Below, piece by piece: positions 35,177-43,618 of a stretch of 64,000 bases of DNA. The number at the start of each line of letters is the position of its first letter. The first letter of the stretch is position 1. Source of the DNA: Pseudomonadota bacterium. Lineage in GTDB: Bacteria > Pseudomonadota > Gammaproteobacteria > Xanthomonadales > Xanthomonadaceae. Position numbers and translations under genes: made by a program. The stretch is from NCBI GenBank assembly GCA_023388355.1, contig JAEWGI010000080.1, positions 1 to 64,000 on the forward strand, in the 5' to 3' direction. The notes under the pieces are model-generated. The model saw only the letters and a program-made list of their open reading frames with translations. It was not told where the DNA came from and made no database searches.

Positions 35177-36121
35177 TCAACGCCCGGGCGCGGCCACCCA
35201 TTCGGCGAACACCGCATCGAGGGCCGCATCGGACACCGGCTTGCCGGCCTGCACACCGGCGGCCTGTTCGAACAGCGGCACGATCATCGCCATGCCGTCC
35301 ACCCCGGTGCCCAGGCGCAGGCCGTCGGGATGCGCCAGCGCGGCGTCCCAGCGCGCCCGCACCCTCGCCCAGTAGCCGCCGGTGGCGTTCCAGTAGTCGT
35401 AGGCGGGCGTGAAGTCGAGTTCATCGGTGCGGACGTAGTCGTTGAAGCCGAACTCGCGGGCGATGGTGCGCCCGGTCGAGCCGTCGGGCCGGCGCACGAC
35501 CTTGGTGTTGTCCTGTTCGTGGGTCCAGCCGCCCGGCACGATCGTGTGGCGGTTCTCGACGTTCAGTGCGTTGTAGTCGTCGCGCCGGGTGTACTCGCGC
35601 CGCGGCAGCGGACGCCAGGTGCGGTCGGAGGTCCAGGTCGAGACGCCGTAGCGGTGGTTCCAGCGGCCGGTGCCGCAGTAGCGCGGCGCGTCGCTGACTT
35701 CGTACACGCACTGGGTCCAGGCGCCCGCGGTGGCGTCGGCGGGCAGTTCGCGCATCCGCCAGGTCTGGTCGGCGACGAACTCCCAGCGCCGCGGCGCCTC
35801 GTAGTTCCAGTCCTGGCGCCAGTGCTTGGTGACGTGGCCACTCTTCTGATCGACCAGGATGTGCTGCAGCACGATCCGGCCCGGCGCATCCTCGACCACG
35901 ACCACAACCTCGTCGCCGCCGCTGCGCTTGGCCGGCGCGCGCTCGTAGCCCGGCGCCAGCAGCACGGTCTCGTCGAAGGAAAAGTCGACCGCGTACTCGC
36001 CCTGCATGGCGAGGATGGCCTTGCGATCGGCCTCGACGTCGGCGGGGCTGCGCGCGTCCCGCGCAGCCGCTGTGGTGGATGCCAGGATCAGGGCCAGCAG
36101 GAGGGCGGCGTTCGACTTCAT
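35177..36121 (-). CDS. Exported DUF6607-like protein of the heme locus
   Basis: 314-aa protein with a signal peptide (MKSNAALLLALILASTTAAA). The mature part is Trp- and Arg-rich with a predicted lipocalin-like beta pattern (IVLQHILVDQKSGHVTKHWR; QDWNYEAPRRWEFVADQTWR; EYTRRDDYNALNVENRHTIV). It corresponds to what I recall as DUF6607, found in xanthomonads next to heme receptors. Located 71 bp downstream of the receptor gene and on the same strand, so probably in the Fur-regulated operon. Start ATG 36121. Function unknown; a heme-binding or processing role is an inference from context. Confidence 0.82.
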   Translation of the reverse strand: MKSNAALLLALILASTTAAARDARSPADVEADRKAILAMQGEYAVDFSFDETVLLAPGYERAPAKRSGGDEVVVVVEDAPGRIVLQHILVDQKSGHVTKHWRQDWNYEAPRRWEFVADQTWRMRELPADATAGAWTQCVYEVSDAPRYCGTGRWNHRYGVSTWTSDRTWRPLPRREYTRRDDYNALNVENRHTIVPGGWTHEQDNTKVVRRPDGSTGRTIAREFGFNDYVRTDELDFTPAYDYWNATGGYWARVRARWDAALAHPDGLRLGTGVDGMAMIVPLFEQAAGVQAGKPVSDAALDAVFAEWVAAPGR

Positions 36122-36192
36122 GCGTGTGTCCTCATGTTCGATGTTCGTGCGTCTGGAGGCCGCGCGGGGGAGCGGCGCGGGGGAGCCATTCC

Positions 36193-38442
36193 TCACCACT
36201 CCACCGACAGGCTGGCGGCGAGGTTGCGGCCAGGGGCGGTGTAGCGGTCGACGGCGGCGCTGGTGCCGGCGACCAGGGCGATGCCGCCGGCGGGCCAGAC
36301 CTTGCGGTCGGCGAGGTTGGACACGCCGAGATTGAACGTCGCCCCGGGCGCGAAATCCCAGTGCGCGTACAGATCGAGCAGCCCGTGCCCGGGACTTTCG
36401 AACCATGCCGCACCACCCTCGGGCGGCGGCGGCAAGCGATCGCGGCGTGCGACGAAGCGCCCGGCCAGCTCCACGCCCCAGTGGCCGGCTTCGTAGGCGA
36501 CGCCGAGCGAGGCGGTCAGCGGATCGACCGATTCGAGCGGGACGTCCGCGGTGCGGTCGTCGCCGCGCGACCAGGCCGCCGCGCCGCGCAGCATCCACCC
36601 CTGCCACCCTGGCGAAACCGCGCCCAGGTCGATGTCGCCCTTGAGCTCCAGGCCCTGGATGCGCGCCTGGGCCACGTTGACCGACTGGAACACCATCAGC
36701 CCCCCGTCGCCGATGCCGACCAGCGAGAACGACTCGATGAAGTCGTCGTAGCGGTTGTGGTAAGCCGCCAGGCTGGCTCGGACGACGGCGCCGGAGTAGC
36801 GCAGGCCCAGTTCGAAGCCGTCGCTGGTTTCGGGCCTGAGATCGGGATTGGCGATCGCGGTGTAGCCGAACATCACGTTGGTGAAACCGATATTGACGTC
36901 GGCATAGGGCGGCGCGCGGAAACCGCGCGCGTAGCCGCCGAACAGCGACCATGCGTCGGCGAAGTGCCAGACCATGCCCAGCTTCGGCGCCACGCTGGTC
37001 TCGCTCAGGGCGGCGATGGCGACGCCGGGGTTGTCCCCGGCGAAGATCGCATCCATCTCCGGCCGCAGCCGGTAGTGGTCCACGCGCAGTCCCGGCACCA
37101 GCCGGAACCCGCCGTCGGCGAAGGCGATCTCGTCCTGGACGTAGAGCGCGGCGCTGGAGGTGCGGCTGATCGGGAAGTCGCGCACCGGGAAATCGTCGGG
37201 CGGCATCGACGGCGTGCCCTGGCCGGTCAGCGGGAAGCTGCGCAGACCATCGCGCACCTGGCGGGTGCGGGTGCTCGAGAGATCCAGACCCCAGGCGATC
37301 TCGTGGCTCGCGCGGCCGGTGACGAAGGCCTTGCGCAGGTTCAACTGCAGGCCGGCCGTGCGCTGCCGGAAATCGAACCTGCGTTCGCGCACGTCGCGCA
37401 GGGTGGGCGCGGGCAGCTCGCGCTCCTCGCGCGTGTCCTGGGTGGTGCGGCTGTCCTGGACGTATGCCTGCCAGTCCATGGCGTCGGCGAAGCCGCCGCC
37501 GGCGTCGTCGACCTGGTGCGAAAGCGATATCCGCCGGCGCTGCTGGTGGTCGCGGGCGACGACCCGGGTGTTGATCGCGCCGGTCAGGGCCTGGCGGCCG
37601 AGCGAGGTCGGCATCCGCGTGTCGGCATCGTCCTCGTTGGCCTCCACGGTCAGGCGCAGCCGCTGCGCGGCGCCGGGCGCATACACCAGCCGGGCCAGCA
37701 CGCTGCGGCCGTCGCGCCACTGCGGATTGGGCAGCGTGCGCGCGCTCCCGACGCCGCCGACCTCGCCCATGTTTTCCGTTTCCCGGCCCTGGCGATGGTT
37801 CATCGCCAGCAGCCCGGACCAGCGATCGCCGCCGAAGGCCGCGGTCGCGCCGCCGGACAGGCCGTTCCAGTCGCTTTCGAAGCCGAGCCTGAAGCCCAGG
37901 TGCGTGGCCTTGCCGCCGTCGAGGAAATCCTCCGGATCGCGGGTGATGAACGACACCGTGCCGCCGAGCGCATCCGAGCCGTACAGCGAACTGGTCGGGC
38001 CGCGCACCACCTCCACCGCCTTGAGCGTGTCGAGGTCGACGAAATTGCGGTTGGCGTTGGCGAAGCTGCCGATGGCGAATGCATCGGACACCACGATGCC
38101 GTCGGTCTGGATGCGCACGCGGTTGCCGCCGAGGCCGCGGATGCGGATGTCGCCGATGCCGAAGCGGCCGAAGCCGGTGGTGACCGTGATACCGGGTTCG
38201 TGCCGGAACAGGTCGCGCAGATCGCGCACCAGGCGTGCGTCCATGCGCTCGCGGTCGAGGCGGTCGACGGTGTTGGGGACATCGGCCAGCTCGCGTTCGG
38301 TGCGGGTGGCGGTCACGACGAGGCGGTCGAAATCGGTGGCCGACGGCGCAGCGTCCGGCGCCGGATCGGGACTGGTATCGGCCAGCGCGGGAACGGGCGA
38401 CAAGGCCACGGCCAGCGCGGCTGCAAGCAGGGTGGGACGCAT
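36193..38442 (-). CDS. TonB-dependent heme/hemoglobin receptor
   Basis: 749-aa outer-membrane receptor of the hemoglobin/transferrin/lactoferrin class. Signal peptide (LLAAALAVALSPVPALA), TonB box-like DRLVVTATRTERE, plug motifs DLRDLFRHEPGITVTTG, IRIRGLGGNRVRIQTDG and VVRGPTSSLYGSDALGGTV; barrel with FGGYARGFRAPPYADVNIGF (FRAP-type motif typical of heme receptors, 20 residues here) and a final strand NLAASLSVEW. Preceded by hemP and a Fur box. Together they form an iron-responsive heme uptake locus; no hmuTUV transporter genes are in the window. Confidence 0.94.
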   Translation of the reverse strand: MRPTLLAAALAVALSPVPALADTSPDPAPDAAPSATDFDRLVVTATRTERELADVPNTVDRLDRERMDARLVRDLRDLFRHEPGITVTTGFGRFGIGDIRIRGLGGNRVRIQTDGIVVSDAFAIGSFANANRNFVDLDTLKAVEVVRGPTSSLYGSDALGGTVSFITRDPEDFLDGGKATHLGFRLGFESDWNGLSGGATAAFGGDRWSGLLAMNHRQGRETENMGEVGGVGSARTLPNPQWRDGRSVLARLVYAPGAAQRLRLTVEANEDDADTRMPTSLGRQALTGAINTRVVARDHQQRRRISLSHQVDDAGGGFADAMDWQAYVQDSRTTQDTREERELPAPTLRDVRERRFDFRQRTAGLQLNLRKAFVTGRASHEIAWGLDLSSTRTRQVRDGLRSFPLTGQGTPSMPPDDFPVRDFPISRTSSAALYVQDEIAFADGGFRLVPGLRVDHYRLRPEMDAIFAGDNPGVAIAALSETSVAPKLGMVWHFADAWSLFGGYARGFRAPPYADVNIGFTNVMFGYTAIANPDLRPETSDGFELGLRYSGAVVRASLAAYHNRYDDFIESFSLVGIGDGGLMVFQSVNVAQARIQGLELKGDIDLGAVSPGWQGWMLRGAAAWSRGDDRTADVPLESVDPLTASLGVAYEAGHWGVELAGRFVARRDRLPPPPEGGAAWFESPGHGLLDLYAHWDFAPGATFNLGVSNLADRKVWPAGGIALVAGTSAAVDRYTAPGRNLAASLSVEW

Positions 38443-38564
38443 GGTTCGGTCTCGGGATCGGGAACGGCGGATCCGAGGCGGAGCTGGCGTCGGCGCAAGC
38501 GGGCTTGCCCGGGCTTGCGGGCCTGGGGAGGACGGACGCGGCCGGGCGATGCCGGCCGGTGGCG

Positions 38565-38765
38565 CTACTTGGTCAGGATGAGCTTGTCGTTGCGGGTGTG
38601 GCGCAGGCGGTAGTACTCGTTGCCGTGCCGGATGCGCAGTTCCCGCTGGCCCTGGAGCAGGCGCAGGCTGTCGATTTCAGGAGCCTGCACCTGGCTGCCC
38701 GCCGACTGCGTGCCGGTTTCGGGGGCGGATGCGGGAGCGGAATGGTGGGCCGGGCTCACGAACAT
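38565..38765 (-). CDS. hemP: Hemin uptake protein HemP
   Basis: 66-aa small basic protein. The conserved HemP core is in the C-terminal half (IDSLRLLQGQRELRIRHGNE, then YYRLRHTRNDKLILTK); the N-terminal half is a variable Ser/Ala-rich tail. HemP family proteins are required for or enhance heme receptor expression. First gene after the Fur box at 38798; 122 bp separates it from the receptor. Start ATG 38765. Confidence 0.92.
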   Translation of the reverse strand: MFVSPAHHSAPASAPETGTQSAGSQVQAPEIDSLRLLQGQRELRIRHGNEYYRLRHTRNDKLILTK

Positions 38766-38797
38766 TGCAGCAGTCCTCGCCGTTTGGGAATAGCAAT

Positions 38798-38816
38798 GCT
38801 AATGATTCCCATTATG
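38798..38816 (-). promoter_or_regulatory. Fur box upstream of hemP
   Basis: Minus strand CATAATGGGAATCATTAGC matches the 19-bp Fur consensus (GATAATGATAATCATTATC) at 15 positions. It is 33 bp upstream of the hemP start, in the only AT-rich patch nearby. Confidence 0.85.
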
Positions 38817-38837
38817 CTGTCAAGCGACAGACGGACC

Positions 38838-40013
38838 TGCTCCCTCGCCTGCGCGTGGGGGGTGAGGATGGTCCGTTTGCGCGGCACTGCCGCGCGGACC
38901 ATCCGAACGCCCGGCGCGCTGCGCCGGGCCGGACGGGTTGGGGTGGGGGCAAACCGGTCGCCGCGCCACTTCACGCGCGCCTGCGGCGCGCGCCCCCATC
39001 CCGACCTTCCCCCGCTCGCGGGGGAAGGAGCAGATCCGCACGTTCCGGATAGACGCGGCGGACCACGGAACTGCGCCAGGCGGGGCTACGGAGCGGTCCT
39101 GACCGGATGTGCTCCCTCCTCCGCGCGCGGCGGGAGGGTGGAGAACAGGTCGCTACGTGCAATCGCGGTCATGCCCCCTCCCCCGCGCGCGCGGGGTGAG
39201 GATGGTGCGTTTGCGCGGCACTGCCGCGCGGACCATCCGAACGCCCGGCGCGCTGCGCCGGGTCGGACGGGTTGGGGTGGGGGCAAACCGGTCGCCGCGC
39301 CACGTCACGCGCGCCTGCGGCGCGCGCGCCCATCCCAACCTTCCCCCGCACGCGGGGGAAGGAGCAGATCCGCACCGTTCCGGATAGACGCGGCGGACCA
39401 CGGAACTGCACGAGGCGGGGCTACGGAGCGGCCCTGACCGGATGTGCTCCCTCCTCCGCGCGCGGGGGGAGGGTTGTACATCCCGGCCGGTTTCGACGCC
39501 CACTATCAGCTCCCTCCCCCGCGCGCGGGGGAGGGTTGGGGTGGGGGCAAACCTGTCGCCGCGCCACGTCACGCGCGTCTGCGGCGCGCGCCCCCATCCC
39601 GACCTTCCCCCGCACGCGGGGGAAGGAGCAGATCCCCACATTCCGGATAGGCGCGGCGGACCACGGAACTGCGCCAGGCGGGGCCACGGAGCGGCCCTGA
39701 CCGGATGTGCTCCCTCCTCCGCGCGCGGGGGGGAGGGTTGGACGATCGAGAGCATCGGCCCCGAGCCGGGCACCCCTCCTCCGCGCGCGGGGGGAGGGTT
39801 GAGTACAGGCCGCTACGTGCAATCGCGGTCATGCTCCCTCCCCCGCGCGCGGGGGAGGGTTGGGGTGGGGGCAAACCGGTCGCCGCGCCACGTCACGCGC
39901 GCCTGCGGCGCGCGCCCCCATCCCAACCTTCCCCCGCGTGCGGGGGAAGGAGCGCGAACTCGGAAGCGAAGTTGAGGCGGACGGGAACCTTCCCCCGCGC
40001 GCGGGGGAAGGAG
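38838..40013. repeat. Higher-order tandem array of repeat family A
   Basis: This array fills the gap between hemP and the aldo/keto reductase. Long copies at 38838-39032 and 39172-39366; short copies lacking the GGATGGTCCG hairpin module at 39509-39630 and 39832-39953; mini palindromes at 39110-39139, 39445-39475, 39708-39740, 39772-39800 and 39988-40013. Spacers also repeat: GGATAGACGCGGCGGACCAC-type spacer (39033-39109, 39367-39444, 39631-39707) and GCTACGTGCAATCGCGGTCA (ending 39171 and 39831). Start-to-start distances are 334, 337 and 323 bp. Open frames across it are shadows of the repetition. Confidence 0.9.
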
Positions 40014-40033
40014 ACAACTTGAGGGGAGGTTTC

Positions 40034-40996
40034 CTAGCGCACCGCAGCTTCCAGCCGTCGCCAGACCTGCTCGTCGAAGCGCTCGGCCAGCTCCAGCGCG
40101 GCCAGGTTTTCCAGCAGCTGCGACGGGCGGCTGGCGCCCAGCAGCACGCTGGACACGTGCGGGTTGCTCAGGCACCAGGCGATCGCCAGCGGCGCCGGCG
40201 CGACCTCCAGTTCGGCCGCCGCGGCGCTGAAGCGGCGCGCACGCGCCAGCCGTGCCTGCCCTTCGGGTCCTTCGAGCGCGGTACCGCCGCCGGGCCGAGC
40301 CAGGCGGCTACCCTCTGGCAGGCCCGCATCGTACTTGCCACTGAGCAGGCCCGAGGCCAGCGGCGACCAGACCGTGGTGCCCAGGCCGTGTTCGGCGTAG
40401 AGCGACGCGTACTCCAGCTCGACCCGCTCGCGGTGCAGCAGGTTGTACTGCGGCTGCTCCATGGTTGGCGGCTGCAGGTGGTGGCTGCGCGCGACGTCGA
40501 AGGCTTCGCGGATCAGCGCCACCGGCCATTCCGACGTGCCCCAGTACAGCACCTTGCCCTGGCGCACCAGGTCGTCCATCGCGCGCACGGTTTCGGCCAC
40601 CGGGGTCTCGGGATCGGGACGGTGGCAGAAGAACAGGTCCAGGTAGTCCACGCGCAGGCGCCGCAGCGCGTCGTGGCAGGCATCGCGCACGTGCTTGCGC
40701 GACAGCCCGGACTGGGTGGGGCGCGGATCGGGTACCGAGCCGAACCGGACCTTGCTCGACACGCAGAAACCGTCGCGCGGCAGGCGCAGGTCGGCGATCA
40801 CGTCGCCGATCACCCGCTCGGCCTCGCCGTGGGCGTAGTTCTCGGCGTTGTCGAAAAAATTGATGCCGTGGTCCCAGGCCAGCGCCACCAGCTCGCGCGA
40901 CTCGCCGCGCCCGAACCGGGTGCCGGCGGTGAGCCAGCTGCCCAGCGACAGCGCCGACAGTTTCAGGCCGGAGCCTCCAAGGCGGCGGTAGCGCAT
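40034..40996 (-). CDS. Aldo/keto reductase (YghZ/K-channel beta subunit-like)
   Basis: 320-aa NADPH-dependent oxidoreductase with a TIM-barrel. Begins MRYRRLGGSGLKLSALSLGS; catalytic Asp-Tyr in NFFDNAENYAHGEAERVIGD, Lys in FCVSSKVRFG, His in DLFFCHRPDPETPV; NADP-binding C-terminal SVLLGASRPSQLLENLAALE. Similar to E. coli YghZ (L-glyceraldehyde-3-phosphate reductase), but the substrate cannot be assigned. ATG 40996 has a GGAG site; the longer frame to 41023 is less likely. It ends next to the repeat array and is divergent from the GGDEF gene. Confidence 0.92.
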   Translation of the reverse strand: MRYRRLGGSGLKLSALSLGSWLTAGTRFGRGESRELVALAWDHGINFFDNAENYAHGEAERVIGDVIADLRLPRDGFCVSSKVRFGSVPDPRPTQSGLSRKHVRDACHDALRRLRVDYLDLFFCHRPDPETPVAETVRAMDDLVRQGKVLYWGTSEWPVALIREAFDVARSHHLQPPTMEQPQYNLLHRERVELEYASLYAEHGLGTTVWSPLASGLLSGKYDAGLPEGSRLARPGGGTALEGPEGQARLARARRFSAAAAELEVAPAPLAIAWCLSNPHVSSVLLGASRPSQLLENLAALELAERFDEQVWRRLEAAVR

Positions 40997-41100
40997 GGTC
41001 GTCTCCGGATCGGGTGCGCGCACAGTCTATGCGACCGCCGGGCGGGGCCACGCGCCGCGCGGTATCCTCGCGCGGCACTCTTCCGGTCCACGCCTTCCGC

Positions 41101-42228
41101 ATGCAGGAACCCGCCTCGCTCAGGCGCGTGCTCGCCAGCCTCTTCGGCCGTCCCGACGAGGTGATGCTCGAACTCGGCGCCAGCGGCGAGCTGCTGGTGG
41201 CGAAGGTGCGTGCGCTGCTGTCGCTGCTCACGCTGGCGCTGCCGCTGGCGGCCGGGCTCGGCGCCGGCGACACCACGCGCACCCTGCTGGGCCTGGGCGT
41301 GGCGGTGTTCGCCAACCTGATGGCGCAGATCTGGCTCGCGCTGGCGCGTGGCCACCGCCGCCTGCACTGGCTGCCCTACGCCACCGGCACCTACGACATC
41401 AGCGTGGTCACCGCGGTCCTGGCGCTGCAGGCGCTGGTCGACGCGCCGGCCAGCCTCAACAGCGTGGTGGTGTGGTGCTTCTACCTGTTCGCGATCGCGC
41501 TCACCGCGCTGCGCCACGACGGCCGCCTGACCCTGTACGTGGGCAGCCTGGCGGTGGCGCAGTACGCGCTGCTGGTGGCCACCGTGCTGGCGCTGGCGCC
41601 GGCGCCGCTGCTGTCGATCGACCACGGCGCGGTCACCGCCGCCGACCAGGGCAAGCGCCTGGTGCTGCTGGCGCTGATGACCCTGCTCACCGCCACCCTG
41701 GTCTACCGCATGCAGCGGCTGATCGAGATGTCCGGGCGCGACGGCCTGACCGGCCTGCCCAACCGTGCCTGGCTGATGCAGCGCCTGCCGCGGCTGTTCG
41801 ACGCGGCGCGCAACGACGGCCGCACGATCACGATCGGGCTGGTCGACATGGACCATTTCAAGCGCGTCTACGAGGAATTGGGCCAACTCGGCGGCGACCG
41901 CGCGATCCGCCACCTGGTCGCGCACCTGCGCGAACTGCTGGGCGAGGACGAACACCTGGCACGCATCGGCGGCCAGGAATTCGTGCTGGTGCTGCGGTGC
42001 CCGATCGGCAGCGCCTGGGAGCGCCTCGACCGCTACCGGCGCAGCCTGGCCGAGCGCCCGTTCCAGACCGAGCGCAGCAGCGACCCGGTGGCGCTGACCT
42101 TCAGCGCCGGCCTGGCGGCCTTCCCGCAGGACGGGGGCAGCGCCTCGGCCCTGCTGGGCGCGGCCGACCGGCGCCTGCAGGAAGCCAAGCAGGCCGGCCG
42201 CAACCGGGTGAACGCGCGCGATTCCTGA
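41101..42228 (+). CDS. Membrane GGDEF-domain protein with degenerate GGQEF site
   Basis: 375-aa protein. About six transmembrane helices (residues 35-205; for example TYDISVVTAVLALQALV and WCFYLFAIALTAL) followed by a GGDEF domain: SGRDGLTGLPNRAWLMQRLP, VDMDHFKRVYEELG and RIGGQEFVLVL. The signature reads GGQEF instead of GG(D/E)EF, and the inhibitory RxxD site upstream is absent. It may therefore be a weak or inactive diguanylate cyclase, perhaps a GTP- or c-di-GMP-sensing relic. ATG 41101 follows an unremarkable leader. Divergent from the aldo/keto reductase. Confidence 0.88.
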   Translation: MQEPASLRRVLASLFGRPDEVMLELGASGELLVAKVRALLSLLTLALPLAAGLGAGDTTRTLLGLGVAVFANLMAQIWLALARGHRRLHWLPYATGTYDISVVTAVLALQALVDAPASLNSVVVWCFYLFAIALTALRHDGRLTLYVGSLAVAQYALLVATVLALAPAPLLSIDHGAVTAADQGKRLVLLALMTLLTATLVYRMQRLIEMSGRDGLTGLPNRAWLMQRLPRLFDAARNDGRTITIGLVDMDHFKRVYEELGQLGGDRAIRHLVAHLRELLGEDEHLARIGGQEFVLVLRCPIGSAWERLDRYRRSLAERPFQTERSSDPVALTFSAGLAAFPQDGGSASALLGAADRRLQEAKQAGRNRVNARDS

Positions 42229-42311
42229 GCGCGCCGGCGTCGCGCAAGGTTGCCGCGGGCAGCGCCCTGCACTAGGCTGCCGCGTCAGTCGGGCGCCGGA
42301 ACGGGATTCGG

Positions 42312-43610
42312 ATGGAAGCAGTTGCGCGAATCGGTTTCGGTATCGTCGGCCTGGCGGTGCTGATCGGCCTGACCTGGCTGTTCTCCACCAACCGGTCGAA
42401 GGTCGACTGGCGGCTGGTCGGGATCGGCCTGCTGCTGCAGCTGGCGGTCGCGGCCTTCGTCCTGCTCACGCCCTGGGGCGCGGTCGTGTTCGATACCCTG
42501 TCGGCGGGCTTCGTCAAGCTGCTGGGCTTCACCACCGAGGGCGCGCGCTTCATCTTCGGCGACTTCGCCGATCCGTCGAAGTTCGGCTTCGTGTTCGCCT
42601 TCCAGGTGCTGCCGACGATCATCTTCTTCGCCAGCTTCATGAGCGTGCTCTACCACGTGGGCGCGATGCAGAAGGTCGTCCAGGGCATGGCCTGGGTGAT
42701 CACCCGGCTGATGCGCGTCTCGGGCGCGGAAACGCTGTCGGTGTGCGCCAACGCCTTCATCGGCCAGACCGAGGCGCCGCTGGTGGTGCGGCCGTACATC
42801 GCCAGCATGACGCCCTCGGAGCTGCTTACCCTGATGGTGGGCGGCATGGCCACCATCGCCGGCGGCGTGCTTGGCGCCTACGTGCTGCTGCTCGGCGGCG
42901 ACGACCCGGTGCAGCAGGCGGTCTACGCCAAGCACCTGATCACCGCCAGCATCATGGCCGCGCCCGCGACCCTGGTGATCGCCAAGATCCTGGTGCCCGA
43001 GACCGGCGAACCGCAGACCCTGGGCCAGGTGCGCGTGCACGTGGAAAAGACCACCGCCAACATCATCGACGCCGCCGCGGCCGGCGCCGCCGACGGCCTC
43101 AAGCTGGCGCTCAACGTGGGCGCGATGCTGCTCGCCTTCATCGCCCTGATCGCACTGATCAACGCGCCGCTGGCCTGGCTGGGCGAGATCACCGGCCTGG
43201 AGGCCGCGCTGGGCAGGCCCACCACCCTGTCGACCCTGCTGGGCTACCTGCTGGCGCCGCTGGCCTGGGTGATCGGCGTGCCGTGGCAGGATGCGGGCAC
43301 GGTGGGCGGGCTGATCGGAACCAAGGTGGTACTCAACGAGTTCGTGGCCTACGTGCAGCTGGGCGACATCCTGCGCGGCAATGTGCCCGGCGTGTCGCTG
43401 ACTCCGCAGGGCGCGCTGATCGCGACCTATGCGCTGTGCGGCTTCGCCAACTTCAGCTCGATCGCGATCCAGATCGGCGGCATCGGCGGCCTGGCCCCGG
43501 AGCGGCGCCAGGACCTGGCGCGCTTCGGCCTGCGCGCGGTGCTCGGCGGCTCGATCGCGACGATGATGACGGCGACCATCGCCGGCGTCATGACCTGGTT
43601 CGCCGCCTGA
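42312..43610 (+). CDS. Concentrative nucleoside transporter (CNT/NupC family)
   Basis: 432-aa inner-membrane symporter with about 10 helices. CNT signatures: FVFAFQVLPTIIFFASFMSV, SVCANAFIGQTEAPLVVRPY and LCGFANFSSIAIQIGGIGGL. Imports nucleosides with H+ or Na+. The ribokinase gene follows after 8 bp, suggesting salvage of nucleosides or their ribose. Normal length. The 83 bp upstream give no clear promoter. Confidence 0.95.
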   Translation: MEAVARIGFGIVGLAVLIGLTWLFSTNRSKVDWRLVGIGLLLQLAVAAFVLLTPWGAVVFDTLSAGFVKLLGFTTEGARFIFGDFADPSKFGFVFAFQVLPTIIFFASFMSVLYHVGAMQKVVQGMAWVITRLMRVSGAETLSVCANAFIGQTEAPLVVRPYIASMTPSELLTLMVGGMATIAGGVLGAYVLLLGGDDPVQQAVYAKHLITASIMAAPATLVIAKILVPETGEPQTLGQVRVHVEKTTANIIDAAAAGAADGLKLALNVGAMLLAFIALIALINAPLAWLGEITGLEAALGRPTTLSTLLGYLLAPLAWVIGVPWQDAGTVGGLIGTKVVLNEFVAYVQLGDILRGNVPGVSLTPQGALIATYALCGFANFSSIAIQIGGIGGLAPERRQDLARFGLRAVLGGSIATMMTATIAGVMTWFAA

Positions 43611-43618
43611 GCGCCGAC

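Noticed and set aside
38838..40013. CRISPR-like array
   Set aside because: Repeats are long, palindromic and unequal (about 30 to 200 bp); spacers are repeated rather than unique; no cas genes. It is a tandem repeat-element array.
38235..40022. Several 60-200 aa open frames across the repeat array
   Set aside because: They occur on both strands and in several frames as a product of the repeats themselves.
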